From assembly GCF_900107695.1 (NCBI RefSeq), contig NZ_FNQP01000014.1, forward strand, positions 25,078-89,077: DNA of 64,000 nucleotides. Reading direction: 5' to 3'. Source of the stretch: Thiothrix caldifontis (GTDB taxonomy: Bacteria; Pseudomonadota; Gammaproteobacteria; Thiotrichales; Thiotrichaceae). The position numbers and the translations under genes were made by a program. Each line of letters starts with the position of its first letter. The first letter of the stretch is position 1. Shown here piece after piece: positions 8,367 through 17,024 of this stretch. The notes beneath the pieces are model-generated. The model saw only the letters and a list, made by a program, of their open reading frames with translations, was not told where the DNA came from and made no database searches.

Positions 8367-8443
8367 TGCAGCAAATAATAGGGATTTCTCCTTAAACACA
8401 CAAGCTACTATTTCTCAACTTTATGGTTAGAAAACCTTACCTC

Positions 8444-9406
8444 TTAACTTATCAAATCGTTTTGTGCCTGAGCTTCTGCTAACAGCCATTCCACAAACAC
8501 ATCACTGGCACGTTGATTCACTTGTATTTGCTGAGGGCGAAATACGTAGTAGGCATGTTCTAATGGCATGGGTAAATCGAAAGGAATACACAAGCGACCC
8601 GTTTCTATATCCGATTGCGCGAGGAGCTTAATCCCAAGCAATACCCCCTGCCCGTCGACAGCAGCATCCAAAGCAAGCGACACATGGTTAAAATGCAGCC
8701 CCCGGTTAGCATTAACACCGACCACCCCTTGTAATTTCAGCCACTTTTCCCATCTGGGGTGTCCAACATAATTGGTATCATCATGCAGCAAGGTATGAAA
8801 GGCCAAATCCTCAGGCACACGTAATGGGTGTGGATGCTCAGTACTAACTAAAACCGGGCTGCATACAGGTACAGCAGATACCGCAAACAGCCTCTCAACG
8901 CTATCCCCCGCATACAAACCTGCACCAAAACCAATGACGACATCGACCTGATTTTGACGGAAAAACGTATCCATCACCCCCCCTCCTTGCTGAAGATCCG
9001 CATCCACCAAACCAACATTACTATTGATTTGCATATCAATTTCAGGGTGTTGGCGAGAAAAACGGTGTAAGCGCGGAATGAGCCATTTAGATGCGAACGA
9101 CGGTGCAGCACACACTGTAATGCGTTCACTGTGAGCTTCACTGCGCATCAGGTGTACCGCATCAGCGAGACAGTCAAAACCTTGACGTAATTTAGGCAAT
9201 GCAGCTTCCGCCCCCTTGCTGAGAATAATGGTACGATTTTTACGTTCCAACAAAGCAAAGCCGAGGTAATCCTCCAGAAACTTAATCTGATGGCTAATCG
9301 CTGCGCGAGTCACATTAAGCTCTGCCGCCGCCTTGGTAAAACTCAAGTGACGGGCAACAGCTTCAAAAGCTCGCAAGGCATTCAGTGGGGGGAGTTGTTG
9401 TGACAT
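8444..9406 (-). CDS. LysR-type transcriptional regulator, GcvA-like
   Basis: A 320-residue LysR regulator. Residues 5-65 form the winged helix-turn-helix (PLNALRAFEAVARHLSFTKA, then AAELNVTRAAISHQIKFLE); the rest is the type 2 periplasmic-binding-like effector domain (ITVCAAPSFASKWLIPRL). The wording of the HTH resembles GcvA/AmpR-type members. It is divergent from the glycerate kinase gene with only 43 bases between the two starts, so it probably binds there and controls that gene and itself; the effector is unknown. I found no convincing intrinsic terminator after it. Confidence 0.9.
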   Translation of the reverse strand: MSQQLPPLNALRAFEAVARHLSFTKAAAELNVTRAAISHQIKFLEDYLGFALLERKNRTIILSKGAEAALPKLRQGFDCLADAVHLMRSEAHSERITVCAAPSFASKWLIPRLHRFSRQHPEIDMQINSNVGLVDADLQQGGGVMDTFFRQNQVDVVIGFGAGLYAGDSVERLFAVSAVPVCSPVLVSTEHPHPLRVPEDLAFHTLLHDDTNYVGHPRWEKWLKLQGVVGVNANRGLHFNHVSLALDAAVDGQGVLLGIKLLAQSDIETGRLCIPFDLPMPLEHAYYVFRPQQIQVNQRASDVFVEWLLAEAQAQNDLIS

Positions 9407-9449
9407 GCTATGATTATGCCTTATTCACTTAAGAAGAACACACAAACCA

Positions 9450-10595
9450 ATGCCCGATTATCGCACTCATCTATTAGAAATTTATGCCACAGGGCTTGCT
9501 GCGGTACAAGGCGAACAAGCCGTTTATCAAGCACTCAACAAACGCGGTAAGCGGCAACCCTGTCATGTCATCGCCATTGGTAAAGCAGCCGAGGCAATGT
9601 TATTAGGCGCACAGCGCTATTTACAGCAACACCTACACAGTGCACTACTGATTACCAAACCGGGGCATGTCACTGCTACACACCCCAGCTATGTTAATAT
9701 TATCGAAGCAGCTCACCCCATTCCTGATGAATCATCCTTAGCGGCGGGCGCAGCACTCCTCACATACCTGCAAAATCTTCCAGCAAATGAGCCCGTGTTA
9801 TTCCTCATTTCCGGTGGCACATCCAGTTTAGTCGAAGTGTTAAATACCGACTGGACTTTGGCAACACTACAACAAACTACCCAAGAAATGTTAGCCAATG
9901 GTGCCGTCATCAGTGAAATCAACGCCATGCGTCGCACCCAATCACTGATCAAAGGTGGCAAGCTGTGGCACTATATCGGCGAACGCCCTGTCTCCTGCCT
10001 ACTCATCTCTGACGTACCCGGTGATGACCCAACGGTGATTGGCTCCGGTTTATTATTTCCTGCACCGCACGACGATTTTGACTGGGAAATTATCGCCAGC
10101 AACCGTCAAATGTTAGAAGCCATTGCCGCCGCAGCCACGACCAACGCAGCGCAAGGCTGGACACAGGTTCTCCTCATGCCTGATTTTCTCGAAGGTGATG
10201 CGGAAGTTGTCGCGCACTGCTGTATCGAGCATTTACGAGAAAACCCGCCCGGCCTCTATATATGGGGGGCGGAAACCACCGTACAGCTCCCGCTTAACCC
10301 CGGACACGGTGGACGCAATCAACACTTAGCCCTTGCTGCCGCTCTCTATTTACGCCCCAACGATACTATTTTTCTGCTAGCGGCCGGTACAGATGGTACC
10401 GATGGCGTCACGCCCGACACCGGCGCATTGGTGGATGCTGGCACTATCATGCGTGGCAAATACAATACACTTGACCCATTAGCTTGTTTACAAGCAGCAG
10501 ATGCCGGTACATTCCTTGCTGCCAGTGGTGACCTGATTTATACAGGGCCAACCGGCACCAATGTGATGGATATTATTCTTGGCTTAAAATTCTAA
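9450..10595 (+). CDS. Glycerate kinase (DUF4147/MOFRL family)
   Basis: A 381-residue protein of the glycerate 2-kinase / TtuD family (often named hydroxypyruvate reductase in older annotations). It shows VIAIGKAAEAML, ITKPGHV, EAAHPIPDESSLAAG, LISGGTSSLVEV, INAMRRTQSLIKGGKL and CLLISDVPGDDPTVIGSG, and in the C-terminal MOFRL domain NPGHGGRNQHLALAAAL and LAAGTDGTDGVTPDTGAL. It phosphorylates D-glycerate from photorespiration-like or C1/serine routes, feeding 2-phosphoglycerate to central metabolism. Divergent from the LysR gene; the ferritin-like gene follows within a few bases. Confidence 0.88.
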   Translation: MPDYRTHLLEIYATGLAAVQGEQAVYQALNKRGKRQPCHVIAIGKAAEAMLLGAQRYLQQHLHSALLITKPGHVTATHPSYVNIIEAAHPIPDESSLAAGAALLTYLQNLPANEPVLFLISGGTSSLVEVLNTDWTLATLQQTTQEMLANGAVISEINAMRRTQSLIKGGKLWHYIGERPVSCLLISDVPGDDPTVIGSGLLFPAPHDDFDWEIIASNRQMLEAIAAAATTNAAQGWTQVLLMPDFLEGDAEVVAHCCIEHLRENPPGLYIWGAETTVQLPLNPGHGGRNQHLALAAALYLRPNDTIFLLAAGTDGTDGVTPDTGALVDAGTIMRGKYNTLDPLACLQAADAGTFLAASGDLIYTGPTGTNVMDIILGLKF

Positions 10596-10602
10596 AGTGA
10601 TC

Positions 10603-11442
10603 ATGCAAAATCTCTACAACGCAGCACATACCTGCTTAATGCAAACCGATATAGCCCAAAAGCTAAGCTGTGCTCAACAGCTTTATACCGCATGGAAAAA
10701 TGGTGAATTGTCGCGTGATAATGCTAACGCTCCTCTAGTGGAAACCATTTTAATTCCGGGGCGACCTACAAAGCCTGAACTTGTGCATCCCAAACAAGTC
10801 AAACAACGCAAGCTCAATACGCCAGAAGGACAACGTGCCTTATTGCACGCCGTTGCTCATATTGAATTTAACGCCATTAATTTAGCACTGGATGCGGTAT
10901 ACCGGTTCCGCGACTTACCTGATGCTTACTACGGTGATTGGTTACAAGTGGCTGCGGAAGAAGCCTACCATTTCAGCCTGTTGCAGCAGCGCTTAATGGA
11001 GGTTGGGTGTGCGTATGGCGATTTGCCTGCACATAACGGCTTATGGGAGCAAGCCTGCAAAACTGACCATGATGTCTTAATACGCATGGCATTGGTTCCA
11101 AGAGTATTGGAAGCGCGGGGGCTGGATGTCACGCCCGGTATGATGCAGCGCCTACACGAAGCTGGAGATACGCAAACCGTTGCTATTCTTGAGATTATTT
11201 TGCGGGATGAAATCGGGCATGTACGTATTGGCTCGCACTGGTTTCATTATTGTTGTGCACAACGTGGGTTAGAGCCAGAAGCCACGTTCCGTCAATTATT
11301 GCGTGATGCATTACCTGCACCATTAAGGGGGCCGTTCTATACCGAAGCACGTTTACAAGCAGGCTTTAGTGCCACAGAGCTGGAACAGTTAATCGAAATG
11401 GAAAAAAACTGGGGTGAGGACGCCGCTTGTCGGAGGGAATAG
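10603..11442 (+). CDS. DUF455 ferritin-like protein
   Basis: A 279-residue protein of the DUF455 family with a ferritin-like four-helix fold. Likely metal-ligand motifs are spaced as in that superfamily: HAVAHIEFNAINLAL, AAEEAYHFSLLQQRL and ILRDEIGHVRIGSHW. The family signature LIPGRPTKPELVHPKQV is near the N-terminus. The ATG at 10603 is chosen; a GTG at 10597, directly after the previous stop, is an alternative. Function is unknown; some relatives are diiron oxidases. Coupling to glycerate kinase by 7 bases suggests one transcript. Confidence 0.85.
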   Translation: MQNLYNAAHTCLMQTDIAQKLSCAQQLYTAWKNGELSRDNANAPLVETILIPGRPTKPELVHPKQVKQRKLNTPEGQRALLHAVAHIEFNAINLALDAVYRFRDLPDAYYGDWLQVAAEEAYHFSLLQQRLMEVGCAYGDLPAHNGLWEQACKTDHDVLIRMALVPRVLEARGLDVTPGMMQRLHEAGDTQTVAILEIILRDEIGHVRIGSHWFHYCCAQRGLEPEATFRQLLRDALPAPLRGPFYTEARLQAGFSATELEQLIEMEKNWGEDAACRRE

Positions 11443-11544
11443 CCATTACCTAACAGGATACAAGCATTCATGGGTATTTTCCGGCAAAATTCGTGACATT
11501 GGCCTACATTAATCGTAGGGTTATTCAAAGAGTGTCTTGTCATC

Positions 11545-13323
11545 ATGAAAAAAATAGAACACAAATGGTTGGGTGTCTTACTAGCAGGTAGCCTGCTCGT
11601 TTCGCCGATTAGCTTATATGCAGGGGATGCACCACGTTGCCTTAACGACAGTGCTAAGATATTAAATAAAGAGGCTGATCGTTATCATGCTGCTATAAAA
11701 AAAGCAGCTAATCGTTACAGTGTCAACCCCGCATTGATAAAAGCTGTCATCGCAACCGGCAGTTGTTTTGAACACAGTCAGGTCTCGCCGGAAGGCAGAA
11801 TTGGGCTGATGCAACTTATGCCAAATACCGCCAAACGTTTTGGGGCTATGGATGTATTTGACCCAGAAGCCAATATTGATGCCGGTACACGGTATCTCAG
11901 TTATCTATTGAGGCGCTACCAAGGTAGCTTAGCGGAAGTGTTTGCCGCGTATGCAACGGATAGTGGCACTGTTTGGCAAGATGCCCCCCCCCAAGCACCT
12001 TTCGCGCAAACTCAGAAACCCGTTAATCAATTATTAACGATGTTATTAAAATTTGAGAGCAATAAAAAAGCGCATCGTCAGGCACAAACACTGGTGAAAC
12101 AGTGGTCTAAGAATCCCCAAGCTTACCAAACAGCTTTGTTAGCCCTACCACAACCTGATACCAAAATGGCTAAAACATGGTTTAAGTCACGTTTGGCAGC
12201 CGTACATTACCCACGCACCCCTGAAGCCAGAGGGTGTGGTGGCTTTAGTGCCAAAACATTGCAAGCCAAAGCAGCTCCCTATGAAACGATTATTCAACAG
12301 GCTGCTAAACGACATGGCGTGAACCCTGCCCTAGTCAAATCAGTCATTGCAGCGGAAAGCTGTTATCGGGAAATGGTCGTATCGTACAAGGGGGCATCAG
12401 GATTAATGCAGCTCATGCCGGAAACCGCCGCAGAATTGGGTGTACTGGATATTTTTGACCCGCAAGAAAATATCAATGCCGGGACTCGCTATTTGAGTTG
12501 GTTGCTTAAACATTATAATGGCAGTGCCACCCATGCGATTGCTGCCTACAATGCCGGAGCAGGCAGAATACCTCAAGGTGAGCCTGTCACGATCTCATTC
12601 ACCGAAACCCGTGGTTATATCCGCAATGTCTTAACCAATTTAACCAAATTAGAAAAAGGCAAGCAATCCATCGCCAATGCTCAACTGTTACTGGCTGGTT
12701 GGGAACAAGCCGATTTGGAATACCGCGCAGCATTACGGGGTGAAACCCTGACGGTTGCTCAAACAGACCAAGCACCCGTTGCTACAGATCCTTTACAGCC
12801 TAACAATCTCGCGACACTAACGTTAGAACCCACACCTGATATGGCGGCGACTGTAGTACCCAATGAACAGATTTCACTGGCTGCTATGCCAACCGACACG
12901 CCCCCCAACGTGCAACTGATCTCCGCTATTGACCAAGGCATTGTCAGGGTGAAACACATCAATACCGTCGCTATTCTACCGGCAGACAACCCCGTCGTGC
13001 CGGAACATGAGGCAACGGCTATAAGTGCACCGGTTGAGTTCGTGCCGAGCAATGAGCCAACGCCCCAACTACAACCCAGCGCCCCGGTATTACCAAACTG
13101 TGATGCGTTACCGCCTGCGCTGTTTTCACAAACTGAACAGCGGGGCAGTGGGCGCTATGCTGCTTTCTTCTACCTTGTCCAGACAGACGAAACGCTGCAA
13201 CAAATTGTGGTTAAATTAGGTGTTAGTCCAGAAGAGGTTACACGCCTGAATAAAATCCCTCCCACGGGAATCCTTAACCCCGGTAGTCAGTTAAAAGTTG
13301 CCGAGTGCACTAGAAGTTTGTAA
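11545..13323 (+). CDS. Lytic transglycosylase with two SLT domains and LysM, first SLT degenerate
   Basis: A 592-residue exported protein (signal peptide to about residue 26, LLAGSLLVSPISLYAG). It has two goose-lysozyme-like SLT domains (about 48-145 and 248-350) and a C-terminal LysM repeat (about 540-588) that would bind peptidoglycan. The second domain is canonical: VIAAESCYRE with catalytic Glu at residue 271, GASGLMQLMPETA and AIAAYNAGAGRI. In the first domain the aligned position is Gly72 (VIATGSCFE), and the AYNAG motif has decayed to AYATDSG, so it is probably a non-catalytic glycan-binding copy arising by duplication. A long Thr/Pro/Ala-rich linker joins the second SLT to LysM. It would cleave murein in the periplasm. 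Confidence 0.88.
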   Translation: MKKIEHKWLGVLLAGSLLVSPISLYAGDAPRCLNDSAKILNKEADRYHAAIKKAANRYSVNPALIKAVIATGSCFEHSQVSPEGRIGLMQLMPNTAKRFGAMDVFDPEANIDAGTRYLSYLLRRYQGSLAEVFAAYATDSGTVWQDAPPQAPFAQTQKPVNQLLTMLLKFESNKKAHRQAQTLVKQWSKNPQAYQTALLALPQPDTKMAKTWFKSRLAAVHYPRTPEARGCGGFSAKTLQAKAAPYETIIQQAAKRHGVNPALVKSVIAAESCYREMVVSYKGASGLMQLMPETAAELGVLDIFDPQENINAGTRYLSWLLKHYNGSATHAIAAYNAGAGRIPQGEPVTISFTETRGYIRNVLTNLTKLEKGKQSIANAQLLLAGWEQADLEYRAALRGETLTVAQTDQAPVATDPLQPNNLATLTLEPTPDMAATVVPNEQISLAAMPTDTPPNVQLISAIDQGIVRVKHINTVAILPADNPVVPEHEATAISAPVEFVPSNEPTPQLQPSAPVLPNCDALPPALFSQTEQRGSGRYAAFFYLVQTDETLQQIVVKLGVSPEEVTRLNKIPPTGILNPGSQLKVAECTRSL

Positions 13324-13331
13324 GCCATTGA

Positions 13332-13356
13332 GGTGAAATTTTCAGTGTATTTCACC
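13332..13356. terminator. Candidate hairpin terminator
   Basis: An 8-bp perfect stem (GGTGAAAT / ATTTCACC) with a 9-base loop, followed by ACATTTT, directly after the transglycosylase stop. The T tract is short, so termination may be partial. Confidence 0.4.
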
Positions 13357-13377
13357 ACATTTTGGTAGAATGCTCTG

Positions 13378-14373
13378 ATGGAAGAAAGTCTATCATTTGT
13401 TGTTACGCTCGAAGGGGGTGCTCCCTCGATGCAACTTGTTGTGCTCGAAGGCTATAGCCACCCTGATCGCATTATGGAAATCCCGTTTGGATTACTGGAT
13501 TTTCGATCCTTGGTGCGCAGTGCTCAAGCTACTGGTGATTATTGGATTGTCAATACCACACCAGATTTACCAGAGTTTCAGGTCGAATCTGCTATTTTTG
13601 TGCGTCATCGCGATGGCAAAATTCTCTGGGATATCGTGTTTGAACACTACGAACCATTTCTGGATATTGAGTTAGCGGCTGACGATGAAGAAGAACCGCT
13701 GGAAGAATTTGATGAAAATGTCATTACACTGAGTTTCGACCCCTTTCAGTATGTCAGTGCACTGTACCAGTTTTGCCAGCTTTATCCGCAATTCAAACCT
13801 GTTACCTTCCAAGCGAAAGCATCGGATGAACACTTACGCCTAGAACAATTCTTGCCTCAGTTGCACATCCTCTGGCGACGGTATGGCGAAGAACATGGCG
13901 CGGTTAGTTCTGATGGACTATTGATCAGCGAAACCGATACTTTTGCTAAATATGCGGAAGAACAATGGACAGATGAAGTTCTCCGCGCCTTACTGGAAAT
14001 GCGGTTTGGTAAGATTCTGGGCAATATTGATGACTATTTGAATTCATTGCCCAGTGATGTATTGACCAAACTGGAAGCAGATAGTGTCAGCATTGAACAA
14101 GCTTTGAATGAACGCTGGGAAAAACTGGCTAACTCACTCACAGAAGAAGAAGCTGAGGCATTAGAAAACGACCAAAGCCAGAGCAAATTCCCTAACAGTT
14201 TGAAATTGCGCTTAATGCGCGAGTTTTTAGCGGGAAACCCGTCGGTATTACTAGGACATGCACACGTGGCAGGCAAACGCAGCGACACCCCGGATAAAGT
14301 CATTAGCTTAGAGTCTTGGAAAAAAGATAAAGATTCACTGACTAACCAGCAACAATCAACTCATGACGAATAG
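13378..14373 (+). CDS. Hypothetical acidic protein
   Basis: A 331-residue cytoplasmic protein with no recognised domain, signal peptide or membrane segment. The N-terminal 110 residues look like a beta-rich module (FVVTLEGGAPSMQLVVLEGY, then WIVNTTPDLPEFQVESAIFV and GKILWDIVFEHYEPFL). Then come an acidic linker (ADDEEEPLEEFDE) and a mostly helical C-terminal half (FAKYAEEQWTDEVLRALLEM). It starts 22 bases after the hairpin at 13332-13356 and is followed by a terminator, so it is probably its own transcription unit. Codon use resembles its neighbours. No function is proposed. Confidence 0.75.
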   Translation: MEESLSFVVTLEGGAPSMQLVVLEGYSHPDRIMEIPFGLLDFRSLVRSAQATGDYWIVNTTPDLPEFQVESAIFVRHRDGKILWDIVFEHYEPFLDIELAADDEEEPLEEFDENVITLSFDPFQYVSALYQFCQLYPQFKPVTFQAKASDEHLRLEQFLPQLHILWRRYGEEHGAVSSDGLLISETDTFAKYAEEQWTDEVLRALLEMRFGKILGNIDDYLNSLPSDVLTKLEADSVSIEQALNERWEKLANSLTEEEAEALENDQSQSKFPNSLKLRLMREFLAGNPSVLLGHAHVAGKRSDTPDKVISLESWKKDKDSLTNQQQSTHDE

Positions 14374-14379
14374 CGAGAA

Positions 14380-14404
14380 ACTGCACCTCAATTTGTGGTG
14401 CAGT
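14380..14404. terminator. Bidirectional terminator hairpin
   Basis: A perfect 8-bp stem (ACTGCACC / GGTGCAGT) with a 9-base loop between two convergent genes (stops at 14373 and 14422). T-rich sequence follows at a distance on the plus strand and TTTCTC on the minus strand; position and symmetry suggest a shared terminator. Confidence 0.55.
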
Positions 14405-14421
14405 CCCTGCTTGATGGGTTT

Positions 14422-15999
14422 TTAACGCTTACGTGCCTTCAACCCAACGGCAACCATCAGTCCCAGTAATAATGAAGCCAGTGGGAAACTACCACCGCCG
14501 CCACTGCTACCTGTTGGCAGTGTGACTGCCGTACTCGTACCAGCATCTGTTGTACGGCTTTTTAGACGGTTAATAACATTTTTAGTAATACGCCCAACGA
14601 TCTGGTCATTTTGTATGTATTCGCCCCAGTCAATCGTCGGAGCAACAAACACTGTGCCACTATTCGCAGAAGGTTTGAAAATCCCTAAGGTTCCCCACCC
14701 TTGACCATTATGGTTATTAGGCACAACCCCCGGCACTCCTGTAGGAGAATTAATAGCAAACGCTGGAGTTGTCGCCAAAATCTGGAAATTAGTGGGCGTA
14801 CCGTCTTCACCCGTCACCACTGGTTTTCCATTAACCATTTTAAATAGGGCACCGTCTACCTCATAACCAACGACGCCTGAATCACGCCCGAAAACACTGC
14901 TATTACCCAGACCTGTACCCTCGAAAATCCAGTGCGATGCATCTGTCACTGTGAAACCACCATTAGGGTATACAGACGTACCTTCTTGATAATCTGCATA
15001 TCCCCCATGGCGGAAACTAACCCCCGTCGAGAGATTCTCAGGCCGGTTAACCGGGCTATTAAACCAGTTAACCGTCACCCGACTGTTGTCATTCTTCAAT
15101 GGATCATTACTAGCATTTTTGTAACAAATCATGTGCTTGTTGTCAGCGCTGAAACGCACCTGCCACCACATGGTATTGCCACTGAGGTTTGCCGCATTAC
15201 CACCAGCAGCTAAATAACTGTCCCAGTTATCCCGCATCTCTTTTGACCAGTACTCATTGTGACCGACCAAAATCACCAGATTATAATTGTGCAATAGTGA
15301 AGGATCTCGGTGCAAATCCATCATCGAAGCGGCTTCGTAAGCAATACCTTCTTTATCAAGCCAAGAAACAAATCCCACATGCTCCGCCCATTGTCCACGC
15401 CCTGTAGGGCGTTCCATCGACACCACAGGAGCCGCCGGACCATCCGAGTTAAACCCATACATGGATTTTCCACCGATAGGCGAGTAAGCAATTTTAGTCG
15501 GCAAGCTATCAAGCACTAATACCTTAGAATGGCTGCCCGGCTGTGCCGATTTAATCGTAAAGAAATCCGTGTAATTGCCACCTTGTGCATTGACTAAATT
15601 AAGCTCATAAATGCCACTCTGCCAATTGGCGGGAATGCCAACAGAATATGCGCCCCCCCAATTCAAGCCATCATAGCTCCCAACCGTAGGGTTGTAGTTA
15701 CCCGCCCCACTGAATGGAACCGTTTGCAATGTGGGGTTAGAGTAACCTGCACGTCTGAGGCGTACTTCAAAATTACTGGTCGTGCTGGCAACATGCACCT
15801 TCATTTGCCCACCTGTCTGCACGACACCTGCCTCAAGATAGCCACAAATCTCCGTAAAATTGTCACCGTTTTTAAAATCACAAGACACTGCCATAGCGTT
15901 GCTAGACACTAGGAGGGAAAATAAGCCTGCAATACCCACTAATATGGTAGAGGATTGGCAAGGTGTGCTGCGAACGTGGCTGGATAAGCGCTGAATCAT
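14422..15999 (-). CDS. Exported DMFase-beta-like protein with C-terminal sorting tail
   Basis: A 525-residue protein. The start at 15999 (MIQRLSSHVRS) has GGAG nine bases upstream. A signal peptide ends near AMAVSC. The middle matches the C-terminal domain of the N,N-dimethylformamidase beta subunit (DMFA2_C): LVILVGHNEYWSKEMRDNWD, then AAGGNAANLSGNTMWWQVRF and FNSPVNRPENLSTGVSF. The C-terminus is a tripartite sorting signal: a Gly/Ser run (GSSGGGGS), a hydrophobic helix (FPLASLLLGLMVAVGL) and a basic end (KARKR). This resembles GlyGly-CTERM more than the IPTLxxWG tail expected for exosortase H, yet the gene lies in the same strand run as xrtH. It is probably a surface-anchored or released protein; the enzymatic activity is unknown. 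Confidence 0.78.
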   Translation of the reverse strand: MIQRLSSHVRSTPCQSSTILVGIAGLFSLLVSSNAMAVSCDFKNGDNFTEICGYLEAGVVQTGGQMKVHVASTTSNFEVRLRRAGYSNPTLQTVPFSGAGNYNPTVGSYDGLNWGGAYSVGIPANWQSGIYELNLVNAQGGNYTDFFTIKSAQPGSHSKVLVLDSLPTKIAYSPIGGKSMYGFNSDGPAAPVVSMERPTGRGQWAEHVGFVSWLDKEGIAYEAASMMDLHRDPSLLHNYNLVILVGHNEYWSKEMRDNWDSYLAAGGNAANLSGNTMWWQVRFSADNKHMICYKNASNDPLKNDNSRVTVNWFNSPVNRPENLSTGVSFRHGGYADYQEGTSVYPNGGFTVTDASHWIFEGTGLGNSSVFGRDSGVVGYEVDGALFKMVNGKPVVTGEDGTPTNFQILATTPAFAINSPTGVPGVVPNNHNGQGWGTLGIFKPSANSGTVFVAPTIDWGEYIQNDQIVGRITKNVINRLKSRTTDAGTSTAVTLPTGSSGGGGSFPLASLLLGLMVAVGLKARKR

Positions 16000-16160
16000 A
16001 ATTATCATCTCCAAGATCACTCACCATCGAGCAATCTTTGCTTTACTTGGGGTTATAAACGTATTTATTGTATTACAACCCCATAAATTTGCACGTCATT
16101 AATATAAGATTCAGACAACAGGAGAAATTTTTATGATAAAAAGCAAGAACGGTGGGGCTG

Positions 16161-16268
16161 CTATGCTGCGAACGGTGATAAACCATTCAGTGTTAAAATA
16201 ACGTTCAATAATACCAAAGCAGCCATAATTGCCATTGCAACATATAAATTTTTAATTGATCGTTCCAT
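16161..16268 (-). CDS. 35-residue single-pass membrane peptide
   Basis: A small frame in the 400-base gap between the exosortase-associated gene and the candidate substrate gene. It starts at ATG 16268 with AGG 9 bases upstream and ends at TAG 16161. The N-terminus is MERSIKNLYVAMAIM and the end is LNGLSPFAA, giving a short basic N-terminus, one hydrophobic helix of about 20 residues and a polar tail. It is on the same strand as xrtH and its partner. Too short for ordinary gene finders; whether it is translated is unproven. A competing 22-codon frame with a good AGGAG lies antisense at 16133-16201. Confidence 0.45.
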   Translation of the reverse strand: MERSIKNLYVAMAIMAALVLLNVILTLNGLSPFAA

Positions 16269-16412
16269 ACTAATATACCTGATGACCGAAGGCTCTAAAA
16301 AGCGCGAAGTAGACCCTATCTTACAAGTATCCTCAAGCTGGATTGGTAACTCATGTGCTGGGGTTTTCCCTTAAAAACCCTAGATTTGAATGATTTTCAT
16401 GCAAGACACGCT

Positions 16413-17024
16413 TTAGCGATCCAATGTTTGTCTTAATTGTGGTGCAAGGTGCATCAAGAAGTCCCGATTTAGTGCAACCCAGATAATTAATGGTGCAATC
16501 ATTGGCAGTAACAATGTCCCTACTTGATACCCAAGTGCAATGAGGTCGGCAGTTACAGGAGAGATGCTTTGTTGCGTTTGAAATGAGACACCAACATCAA
16601 AGGTCAAAGTTTTTAGCACACTAAATGTCATGCTGAAAACTTCAGTCGGCAACATTATGAGTATACCCCATAATAGATTCTGCCACTTGCGCGAGCTAGG
16701 TGTCGCCAATATCAAAGCTGCCAATAATGGCAAACTGTAGCTATAAATCAGTGGATTCAGGTGAAAACCCAAGACATCATCGTCCACTGGTGGAGACACA
16801 ACAGCACCACTAACATCATGTCCAAAGTTAGATGCCAACACTAACATATGCCCATCTAACCGCAACCACATTAGCGCATCAGGTACTAACCACCCCAACA
16901 GTTTGCCAGTAATCAGCGTAACCGGTGCAAGGTGAAAACCTGCGGTCATGTACCAAATAAAGAATGTCAACGGAAAGAAAATCAAAACACCTAACATGAA
17001 GCGCTGCAAAGGTTTACCCATCAT
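16413..17024 (-). CDS. Exosortase H-associated membrane protein
   Basis: A 203-residue integral membrane protein with several hydrophobic segments (FMLGVLIFFPLTFFIWYMTA near the start, then LPLLAALILA, LLWGILIMLPTEVFSM and a C-terminal LLLPMIAPLIIWVAL). The ATG at 17024 overlaps the xrtH stop as ATGA, so translation is coupled; this fixes the start despite an open frame further upstream. Proteins of this kind regularly accompany exosortase H and are thought to assist or regulate the sorting reaction; the mechanism is unknown. Confidence 0.78.
   Translation of the reverse strand: MMGKPLQRFMLGVLIFFPLTFFIWYMTAGFHLAPVTLITGKLLGWLVPDALMWLRLDGHMLVLASNFGHDVSGAVVSPPVDDDVLGFHLNPLIYSYSLPLLAALILATPSSRKWQNLLWGILIMLPTEVFSMTFSVLKTLTFDVGVSFQTQQSISPVTADLIALGYQVGTLLLPMIAPLIIWVALNRDFLMHLAPQLRQTLDR

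Noticed and set aside
8190..8430. Coding frames on both strands across the purine-rich region
   Set aside because: The peptides are low-complexity (Arg/Glu or Leu/Ser runs) caused by the GGA repeats; the perfect stems point to RNA structure instead.
16133..16201. 22-codon plus-strand frame with good AGGAG (starts MIKSKNGGAAMLRTV)
   Set aside because: Very short, no hydrophobic or conserved pattern, and antisense to the more protein-like 35-residue frame; mentioned only as a rival.
16360..16390. Hairpin GGGGTTTTCCCTTAAAAACCC downstream of the exosortase-associated gene
   Set aside because: The pairing is mostly A/T and no T tract follows on the minus strand, so it is not called as a terminator.
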